Source: Klebsiella sp. RHBSTW-00484 (lineage in GTDB: Bacteria; Pseudomonadota; Gammaproteobacteria; Enterobacterales; Enterobacteriaceae). From it: a stretch of 64,000 nt of DNA. Positions 59,229 through 64,000 of this stretch are shown here, in pieces (position 1 is the first letter of the stretch; each line of letters opens with the position of its first letter). Location of the stretch: positions 5,146,001 through 5,210,000 of the forward strand of contig NZ_CP055481.1 of NCBI RefSeq assembly GCF_013705725.1, written 5' to 3'. The notes beneath the pieces were generated by a model. That model was not told the DNA's origin. It saw only the letters and a list, made by a program, of their open reading frames with translations, and made no database searches. The position numbers and the translations under genes are program-made.

Positions 59229-59784
59229 TCTGCACCTCCTTTGCCTGAACGGTCTGATTTTCCTCAATCACCCGCAGCGCAAAGCCGTCTGCCAGCGCCG
59301 CGTAATCATGCCCGGCGACGGCAGGCCAAACCGCCAGCGCGGAAAGCACATCGTCGCCGGTATTGATCAGCCGATGAGCGGTAAAACCAGCAATGATATG
59401 GACTGAACCGGCAAAGACCTTCTCCAGTCGCGCCTCGCCCAGTTCATTTTGCAATAACAGCAAGCCGCTCCCGCGCAGGCCGAAATAGACTTCGCCCTGC
59501 TCACGACGGTGATGGAAATGGCCGCGGGTCATAAAAAACTCATGGCCGACTTTGCCGGGATAAAGGTGGGTTACGCCGGTGTAGAGTTCGCCCTCGGCGG
59601 GTGAAGTGGTCAGCATTTCAACAACATAAACGGGGAGATCGCCAGGCATTGCCTGCCGGGCCTGTTCATCAACAAAAACCCCAGTAAGATCTTCGATTCG
59701 CGTTGATTTACGTAATAACGGGCCGTCGGATAATGCTCCGCTGGCCCATGCCACCTGCGGCGGCTGGATAAAAACAGGATTCAT
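59221..59784 (-). CDS. Cupin-type glucose-6-phosphate isomerase (first paralogue)
   Basis: A 187-aa protein that closely fits the archaeal phosphoglucose isomerase (PfGPI) family. TRGHFHHRREQGEVYFGLRG contains metal ligands H89, H91 and E98, and FTAHRLINTGDD gives H137. These equal the Pyrococcus furiosus pattern H88/H90/E97/H136 shifted by one. VWPAVAGHDY is also conserved. It interconverts glucose-6-phosphate and fructose-6-phosphate in relatives. A LacI-type operator lies 42 nt upstream (59826), identical to that of the PTS operon. Confidence 0.87.
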   Translation of the reverse strand: MNPVFIQPPQVAWASGALSDGPLLRKSTRIEDLTGVFVDEQARQAMPGDLPVYVVEMLTTSPAEGELYTGVTHLYPGKVGHEFFMTRGHFHHRREQGEVYFGLRGSGLLLLQNELGEARLEKVFAGSVHIIAGFTAHRLINTGDDVLSALAVWPAVAGHDYAALADGFALRVIEENQTVQAKEVQNG

Positions 59785-59825
59785 ATGTGTCTCCGGCCCG
59801 AGGAGAACAGCACAGTCAGAATAGC

Positions 59826-59844
59826 AGATTAATCGATTAACCTT
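59826..59844. promoter_or_regulatory. LacI-type operator of the isomerase pair
   Basis: AGATTAATCGATTAACCTT is the exact reverse complement of AAGGTTAATCGATTAATCT at 54048-54066. It stands 42 nt before the first isomerase gene on the minus strand. An identical 19-bp site shared by two operons six kilobases apart points to the same repressor. Confidence 0.8.
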
Positions 59845-59909
59845 CGATTAAGGTGGCGGCTTTGTCGGCGAAATCACACAAACAGATTGCAGCCACGCGC
59901 CCTCCTGTT

Positions 59910-60539
59910 TCACTCCAGCGTGTAGCTCACGATCATCTGGCCCTTTTTCATCTTCACCTGGGTCACGATCACTTTTCCCAGTTCAGAAAGCGTGGCAACG
60001 TGGGTACCGCCGCAGGGATAGCTCAGCATATCACCGAAGCCGACCTTGCGCAGGCCATCGGTAAAAGAGACCTGACGCGGTAAATTCTCTGCCTGCCAGG
60101 TTTCGACTTTTTCCAGCATCATGCTGGCCTCGGGCAGCACGGCATTAGCACCCGCAGCAAAGGTAATGCGCCCTTCTCCCGGCCAGTGATGAGCTTTAAT
60201 CGGCTGCCAGCCGAACGACTCACCGGCCTGACCCAGCAAGTGCCCGGCAGAGTGCAGACGCGCGTGTATCTGCCTCGCCTCAATATCGATGCGGATTGCC
60301 ACCTCATCGAGCGCCAGCGGCTGCGAAACAATATGCGCAATGCTATCGCCGCGCACGATAACGCTTTCAACCGCAACATCAGCAATCCAGCCGCGATCTG
60401 CTGGTTGCCCGCCGCCCTGCGGATGAAACAGGGTGCGGTCCAGTTCAATGGCGTAGCGCCCATCGGCTTCGCTCAGGCAATTCACCACTCGCGCACGACA
60501 TTCGGCGGCATCGCTGGTGTAATAAAGACGTTCAGTCAT
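59910..60539 (-). CDS. Alanyl-tRNA editing protein, AlaX type
   Basis: A 209-aa free-standing homologue of the AlaRS editing domain, which deacylates mischarged Ser- or Gly-tRNA(Ala). The zinc motifs are HSAGH (residues in HARLHSAGHLLGQ) and CGGTH near the C-terminus. LFHPQGGGQPADRG is the family's glycine-rich start. ATG 60539 gives MTERLYYTSD with AGGAGA upstream. It is divergent from a LysR-type gene with a 92-nt gap, so that regulator may control it. Confidence 0.9.
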   Translation of the reverse strand: MTERLYYTSDAAECRARVVNCLSEADGRYAIELDRTLFHPQGGGQPADRGWIADVAVESVIVRGDSIAHIVSQPLALDEVAIRIDIEARQIHARLHSAGHLLGQAGESFGWQPIKAHHWPGEGRITFAAGANAVLPEASMMLEKVETWQAENLPRQVSFTDGLRKVGFGDMLSYPCGGTHVATLSELGKVIVTQVKMKKGQMIVSYTLE

Positions 60540-60631
60540 GGTTGTTCTCCTCTCTGTCAGCACAGTATATTGACATTACCGACAGCGATAATCCCATCAG
60601 ACATCAATGCAATTTTGCTCTGGAAGCACAA

Positions 60632-61576
60632 ATGAATCTGAACTTACTTCCCGACCTCGCCCTGTTTGTGCAGATTGTCGAACAGGGCAGCTTTTCCGCC
60701 GTCGCCCGTCAGGCAGGCGCCACGCCGTCCGCCATCAGCCGCAGCGTCTCGCGGCTGGAACAGGAGATGGGCTGTAAGCTGCTGCACCGTACCACGCGAA
60801 AGCTGCGCCTCAGTGATGCCGGTAAGACGGTTTACGACCATGCGCTGGAGATGCTGGAGGCGGCCCGTCAGGCCATGGACTCCGCCAGCAGTGCTCAGGC
60901 GGTAGCGCAAGGCAAGCTGACGTTAAGCGTGCCGAAAGCGGTGGGACGGTTTGTGATTCATCCACTGATGATGGAGTTTTTTGACCGCTATCCGCAGGTC
61001 GATGTTTGCCTGCGTCTCGAAGACCGGGTGCTCGATTTTATTGATGATGGTATCGACCTGGCGCTGCGTATTACCCATACGCCCTCCCCGGGTCTGCACG
61101 GCAAGCCGCTGATGCCAATCGGCCATGTTATCTGCGCGACGCCTGGCTACCTGGAACAACATGGACATCCGCAAACGCCGCAGGATCTGCGCGATCATAG
61201 TTGTATCAGTCTTGGCGAAACGCCCGCCGATGCTCGCTGGAAGTTCCGCCGTGATGGCAAAATGGAGACCATCCAGACTCACGGTCGCTATGCTGCCAAC
61301 CATACCGCCGTGCGCCTCGATGCCGTGAAGCAAAATCTGGGGATCGGCAGCCTGCCGCTGTTTACCGCCCGCGAAGCACTGGAGCGCGGCGAGATTGTGC
61401 AGGTTCTGCCGGAGTGGGAGTTTATCAGTCGCTATTCCGGCCAGCTTTGGCTGCTGTGGTCGGGCAATAAGCATATGCCCGCCAGAATGCGGGCGATGAT
61501 TGATTATCTCAGCGAGAAGATGAAACCGGCTTCAGGCAACATAGCCATAGCGCGACGAGCAAAAACCACGGAATAA
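60632..61576 (+). CDS. LysR-family transcriptional regulator
   Basis: A 314-aa LysR-type regulator. The N-terminal winged HTH (FVQIVEQGSFSAVARQAGATPSAISRSVSRLE) is followed by a two-lobed effector domain. GRFVIHPLMMEFFDRYPQVDV and DGIDLALRITHTPS place it in the CrgA/DsdC-like branch common near enzymes of unknown substrate. ATG 60632 follows GGAAGC; the frame open to 60542 overlaps the divergent promoter. Its 3' end overlaps the convergent DUF805 gene by 68 bases. Confidence 0.9.
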   Translation: MNLNLLPDLALFVQIVEQGSFSAVARQAGATPSAISRSVSRLEQEMGCKLLHRTTRKLRLSDAGKTVYDHALEMLEAARQAMDSASSAQAVAQGKLTLSVPKAVGRFVIHPLMMEFFDRYPQVDVCLRLEDRVLDFIDDGIDLALRITHTPSPGLHGKPLMPIGHVICATPGYLEQHGHPQTPQDLRDHSCISLGETPADARWKFRRDGKMETIQTHGRYAANHTAVRLDAVKQNLGIGSLPLFTAREALERGEIVQVLPEWEFISRYSGQLWLLWSGNKHMPARMRAMIDYLSEKMKPASGNIAIARRAKTTE

Positions 61577-61871
61577 TCAGGCACAGGGCGAACCACCAGC
61601 CCGAGCGTCCGATATCGTGCATTCGCCGACAGCCGACGGCCAGCAGAGGGATAATCATAGGTAGCAATAAAATAGCACTGAGCGGCAGGGCGTAAAAAAT
61701 AAATACCCCGTACTGATAGTTATGCTGCATTGCCAAAAACCAGGCTGCCAGCGGCAGCGCCAGAATCAGCAGGTTGGTGATAAAAAAAGACCAAAACTCC
61801 TGCCTGCTGGCGACGCCGCTAAAATTGAAGCCCTTTTTCCAGCCGTTAAGATACGCTTGTCCGTAAGTCAT
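61509..61871 (-). CDS. DUF805-family inner-membrane protein
   Basis: A 120-aa membrane protein resembling YhaH/YhaI. The cytoplasmic N-terminus FNFSGVASRQEFWSFFI is the family signature (SRxEFW), followed by four hydrophobic segments and the CRRMHDIGRSGWW motif. ATG 61871 is chosen because CAGGGA lies nine bases upstream; ATG 61880 would be too close to it. The function is unknown. The 3' end overlaps the LysR gene tail. Confidence 0.87.
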   Translation of the reverse strand: MTYGQAYLNGWKKGFNFSGVASRQEFWSFFITNLLILALPLAAWFLAMQHNYQYGVFIFYALPLSAILLLPMIIPLLAVGCRRMHDIGRSGWWFALCLIIPWFLLVALWLCCLKPVSSSR

Positions 61872-61935
61872 GATGTCCATTTCCCTGATGTGAGACTGAT
61901 AGCAAACCTGTATTGAACAGTGTGCCCGCATTTCT

Positions 61936-61970
61936 GCCGGGTGGCGGCTAACGCCTTACCCAGCCTACAA
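61936..61970. repeat. REP element upstream of the DUF805 gene
   Basis: GCCGGGTGGCGGCTAACGCC followed by TTACCCAGCCTAC is a typical REP palindrome (GCCGGGTGGCG...CGCCTTACCC). It lies in the 222-nt gap between rihC and the DUF805 gene, after the rihC stop in the direction of transcription. Confidence 0.8.
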
Positions 61971-62093
61971 AACCAGCAATATCAAAAAATTATGCAATTT
62001 CGCAGGCCTGTGCAAGCGAAACGCAGCCAGGCAATTCCTGAAGAGCGCACTTTGTTAGTAGTTTGACATCTCCCTGATGTTTATTTTTTTCTG

Positions 62094-63008
62094 TTAAGGT
62101 GCCAGCGCAATAACCTCTGCCGCCCAGCGCTGGAATCCTTCGACATCCAACCCCAGCGCCACCTGCGCGTTTGCTGGTTGGCCCAGCTTGCCTTCAATAT
62201 CGACCACCGTGGTGCCGGAGGTCCATGTCCCCTGGGTTTCCACCGTCACAAAACACGGCTCGAGGGTAAAGAGCTGCGGGCGAACCAGCCACGCAATCGC
62301 GCACAGGTCGTGCATGCGCAGGCCGCTGCTCATGCTACCGCTGCGATAGTGGCTAAACAGCGCATGCAGCATTTTCCCGGTCTGATTAAGCGTCGGTAAC
62401 GTTGCAAGGTAATCCGGGGACAGCATCGCCTGATTGGTGACGTCCAGTCCGCACATCACGATCTCCAGCCCGCTGTTGAATACTTTGGCTGCCGCTTCCG
62501 GGTCGATGGCGATGTTAAATTCCGCATTCGGCGTAAAGTTACCGCGCCCGGCGGAGCCGCCCATGATCACCAGACGGCGGATATTAAAGCGGCATTCGGG
62601 GAATTGGGTCAGCAGTAGCGCGATATTGGTTAACGGGCCAATCGCTACCAGGGTCATCGGCTCCGGCGCGTGCATTAACGCATCACGGATGGCCTGAAAT
62701 GCCGGTTTTGCCAGCGGCTGGCGGTTATGTTCAACGAAATCGTAGCCTTCCATCCCGGATTCGCCGTGCACGGAGGCGGCGTCGCGCAGCGGGCGAACCA
62801 GCGGCATCGATGCGCCCTGTGCCAGCGGGACATCGGCGTTCCAGAAGTGCAGCAGTTGCAGAGCGTTGCGGGTGGTTTTCTCTACCGACACATTGCCCGC
62901 CACCGTGGTCATCAGCTGCAGATCCAGCTCGGGTGCGAACAGCGCCGCGGCAATCGCCGCCGCATCATCAATGCCGGGATCGGTATCCAGAATGATCGGT
63001 AAGCGCAT
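62094..63008 (-). CDS. rihC: Ribonucleoside hydrolase RihC
   Basis: Hydrolyses purine and pyrimidine ribonucleosides to base and ribose. The product is 304 aa, the E. coli RihC length. The calcium-site motif [14 protein letters not shown] is at the N-terminus, followed by [23 protein letters not shown] and [10 protein letters not shown] with the catalytic-site histidine. ATG 63008 gives [12 protein letters not shown]; the upstream extension passes through a terminator. As in E. coli it follows ispH. Confidence 0.96.
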   Translation of the reverse strand: MRLPIILDTDPGIDDAAAIAAALFAPELDLQLMTTVAGNVSVEKTTRNALQLLHFWNADVPLAQGASMPLVRPLRDAASVHGESGMEGYDFVEHNRQPLAKPAFQAIRDALMHAPEPMTLVAIGPLTNIALLLTQFPECRFNIRRLVIMGGSAGRGNFTPNAEFNIAIDPEAAAKVFNSGLEIVMCGLDVTNQAMLSPDYLATLPTLNQTGKMLHALFSHYRSGSMSSGLRMHDLCAIAWLVRPQLFTLEPCFVTVETQGTWTSGTTVVDIEGKLGQPANAQVALGLDVEGFQRWAAEVIALAP

Positions 63009-63018
63009 AGTTTCTCCA

Positions 63019-63047
63019 TAAAAAATGCCAGACGTTAAGTCTGGCAT
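63019..63047 (-). terminator. Terminator between ispH and rihC
   Basis: ATGCCAGAC and GTCTGGCAT (63025-63033, 63039-63047) form a perfect 9-bp stem with a 5-nt loop. On the minus strand it is followed by TTTTT. It ends 11 nt before the rihC ATG, so rihC either depends on read-through or has a promoter inside ispH. Confidence 0.88.
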
Positions 63048-63073
63048 CTTCTCATACTGTGGCGGGAAAGAAC

Positions 63074-64000
63074 TTACTCTACTTCACGGACATCTACGCG
63101 CAGCTCTTTCGGCACTTCGAAAACAATATTCTCTTCGCGGCCTTCCAGCGGCACCGCTTCGCCACCGCCCAGTTCCTGCAAGCGGGAAATGACGTTCTGC
63201 ACCAGAATATCCGGCGCCGATGCGCCTGCAGTCACACCTACGCATTGCACTTCTTTTACCCATGCTTCCTGGATATCGGACGCGTCGTCAATCAGATACG
63301 CTGCTTTCCCCATCCGTTGGGCCAGTTCGGCCAGGCGGTTGGAGTTGGAGGAGTTTTTCGACCCTACTACCAGCACGACATCAGCCTGCCCGGCCAGCGC
63401 ACGAACCGCTTCCTGACGGTTGGTGGTGGCGTAGCAAATGTCGTCTTTACGCGGCCCAACGATTTTTGGGAAACGTTCGCGCAGGGCATCAATCACGTCA
63501 GAGGTATCGTCGACGGAGAGGGTTGTCTGGGTCATAAACGACAGTTTAGCGTCATTTTTCACATCCAGCGTCAAGACATCATCCGGTGACTCCACCAGGT
63601 ACATTCCCCCTTGCGGGTTGCTGTACTGGCCCATAGTGCCTTCGACTTCCGGGTGACCGGCGTGACCAATCAGAATCGACTCTTCACCACGACGGCTGGC
63701 GCGGGCGACTTCCATATGGACTTTAGTGACCAGCGGGCAGGTCGCGTCAAAGACAGTCAGATCGCGGCTTTTCGCCTCATTGCGCACCGCCTGAGAAACA
63801 CCATGAGCGGAGAAAATCAGGATCGCGCCATCCGGCACTTCGCTAATCTGCTCGATAAAAATCGCGCCGCGTTGACGCAGGCTATCGACAACATAGCGGT
63901 TGTGCACGACTTCATGACGCACGTAGATCGGCGCGCCGTAGAGCGTCAGCGCGTTTTCAACAATGCTGATAGCGCGGTCAACGCCTGCGCAAAAGCCGCG
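63074..64000 (-). CDS. ispH: 4-hydroxy-3-methylbut-2-enyl diphosphate reductase (C-terminal part)
   Basis: Iron-sulfur enzyme producing IPP and DMAPP in the last step of the MEP pathway. About 309 of 316 residues are in the window; the frame continues beyond 64000 with [11 protein letters not shown], which contains the first cluster cysteine. The other two cluster cysteines are in [11 protein letters not shown] and [20 protein letters not shown], the AHGVS histidine, and [15 protein letters not shown] are conserved. The M at 63922 is internal. Confidence 0.97.
   Translation of the reverse strand, partial: RGFCAGVDRAISIVENALTLYGAPIYVRHEVVHNRYVVDSLRQRGAIFIEQISEVPDGAILIFSAHGVSQAVRNEAKSRDLTVFDATCPLVTKVHMEVARASRRGEESILIGHAGHPEVEGTMGQYSNPQGGMYLVESPDDVLTLDVKNDAKLSFMTQTTLSVDDTSDVIDALRERFPKIVGPRKDDICYATTNRQEAVRALAGQADVVLVVGSKNSSNSNRLAELAQRMGKAAYLIDDASDIQEAWVKEVQCVGVTAGASAPDILVQNVISRLQELGGGEAVPLEGREENIVFEVPKELRVDVREVE

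Overview
The window is a chromosomal segment of an enteric gammaproteobacterium, most likely Klebsiella or Raoultella. The housekeeping order (araBAD-polB-rapA-rluA, djlA-lptD-surA-pdxA-rsmA-apaGH-folA-kefCF, carAB-dapB, rihC-ispH) is the E. coli order. Two citrate-fermentation loci (citWX/citYZ and citCDEFG/citS-oadGAB-citAB) interrupt it, and these are a Klebsiella hallmark. From memory CitS differs at many positions from the K. pneumoniae protein, so the species is left open. No rRNA, tRNA or CRISPR array was seen.

Layout. 1-3552: end of araB, then araA and araD. 3553-5114: an IS1111-type (IS110 family) element inserted in a REP palindrome, followed by the LexA-controlled polB promoter. 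5115-11237: polB, rapA, rluA. 11320-16146: citX and citW (minus strand) divergent from citYZ. 16178-27132: djlA, lptD-surA-pdxA-rsmA-apaG-apaH, folA, kefC, kefF. 27228-32943: a probable ketogluconate/gluconate cluster (MFS carrier, 2-hydroxyacid dehydrogenase, LacI regulator, IdnO-like dehydrogenase, gluconokinase, YhcH-type protein). 32988-34331: a small lipoprotein and an orphan ROK kinase. 34472-40137: carB, carA, dapB. 40386-52890: the main citrate cluster. 52887-59784: a LacI-controlled sugar system with a mannose-type PTS, a mannose-6-phosphate isomerase fused to a kinase-like domain, and two cupin glucose-6-phosphate isomerases. 59910-64000: AlaX-type editing protein, LysR regulator, DUF805 protein, rihC and the ispH 3' part.

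How the genes work together. CitS or CitW imports citrate. Citrate lyase (CitDEF, matured by CitC, CitG and CitX) splits it to acetate and oxaloacetate, and the sodium pump OadGAB decarboxylates oxaloacetate. CitAB and CitYZ are parallel two-component systems. Their promoter regions share AT-rich tandem copies of TGGTTTTTA, CRP-like sites and an ERIC element. In the sugar region an identical 18-bp operator lies before both the PTS operon and the isomerase pair, which argues for one regulon.

The most notable observation is in the insertion sequence. The 265 bases between its transposase stop and its right end contain two folded loops. Their guide-like segments match, respectively, the REP target flanking the element and the element's own two ends, all around a CG core. 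This is what a bridge RNA (seekRNA) should look like.
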